Part shown: positions 38,977 through 39,015 of the stretch, piece after piece
How the letters are laid out: each line of letters opens with the position of its first letter
How positions within the stretch are numbered: the first letter of the stretch is position 1
From: an uncultured Slackia sp.
Lineage (GTDB): Bacteria; Actinomycetota; Coriobacteriia; Coriobacteriales; Eggerthellaceae
Reading direction: 5' to 3'
Length of the DNA stretch: 39,015 nucleotides
Assembly: GCA_937895975.1 (NCBI GenBank)
Contig: CALBLG010000077.1
Location: 1 to 39,015 of the forward strand
Notes under the pieces: model-generated
What the model was told of the DNA's origin: nothing
The model's database searches: none
Seen by the model: only the letters and a program-made list of their open reading frames with translations
Position numbers and translations under genes: made by a program

Positions 38977-39015
38977 GGGGCGACCTTCGCTGGACTTTTC
39001 AAATTGCCTCATTCT

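Noticed and set aside
1..39015. CRISPR array, tRNA, rRNA, prophage or insertion sequence
   Set aside because: No regularly spaced repeats, no cloverleaf or rRNA sequence and no transposase or phage gene were seen.

Overview
The window is GC-rich (roughly 60%) with short intergenic gaps, Gram-positive style lipoproteins (ZnuA and a second solute-binding protein with Cys lipoboxes), several multi-domain hybrid histidine kinases, and a molybdenum-hydroxylase maturation pair. Codon use, the kinase types and the lineage-specific nuclease-like paralogues suggest an anaerobic actinobacterium of the Coriobacteriia/Eggerthellaceae type. That placement is inference; no rRNA or tRNA gene was found.

Layout. 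0-2 kb: 3' part of a YqeB/EF2563-type gene and an XdhC-type gene (Mo-hydroxylase maturation). 2.1-2.3 kb: a dead flavodoxin gene that keeps its MerR-type promoter. 2.35-2.92 kb: a DUF4160/DUF2442 gene pair on the minus strand. 3.1-6.6 kb: a zinc-uptake operon (Zur-type regulator, small Cys/His membrane protein, ZnuA, ZnuC, ZnuB) with a promoter/operator and a strong terminator. 6.7-8.6 kb: a sodium:solute symporter with a long leader that contains a 32-codon ORF. 8.9-10.4 kb: a nuclease-fold (DUF559-like) gene bracketed by identical 28-nt repeats. 10.5-13.25 kb: esterase, atypical peptide deformylase and FAD oxidoreductase. 13.4-14.5 kb: gene debris, repeats and a GtrA protein. 14.6-16.9 kb: MFS exporter, SDR remnant and Nim/PPOX-type flavoprotein.

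17-21.2 kb: two tandem hybrid histidine kinases. 21.4-25.4 kb: a NirJ2-type radical SAM/SPASM enzyme followed by a complete iron/heme/corrinoid-type ABC importer (binding protein, permease, ATPase), probably one operon. 25.5-29.4 kb: small ORF, class II UvrA and a LuxR-type regulator, with REP-like palindromes in the gaps. 29.5-30.4 kb: membrane protein plus XRE regulator with a clear promoter and operator. 30.6-32.6 kb: YeiH-family transporter and beta-carbonic anhydrase. 32.7-34.4 kb: small basic protein, a 26-bp perfect inverted repeat, and a second DUF559-like paralogue. 34.7-39 kb: iron-sulfur flavoprotein behind a MerR-type promoter, MATE exporter, repeat-filled gap and NCS2 uracil/xanthine-type permease.

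The least explained material is the pair of divergent nuclease-fold paralogues (9.1 and 33.3-34.4 kb). Each has inverted repeats just past its 3' end, and the first is also enclosed by identical direct repeats. The rest reads as a metabolic chromosome segment with scattered gene decay (flavodoxin, SDR, phosphoesterase and membrane-protein remnants).
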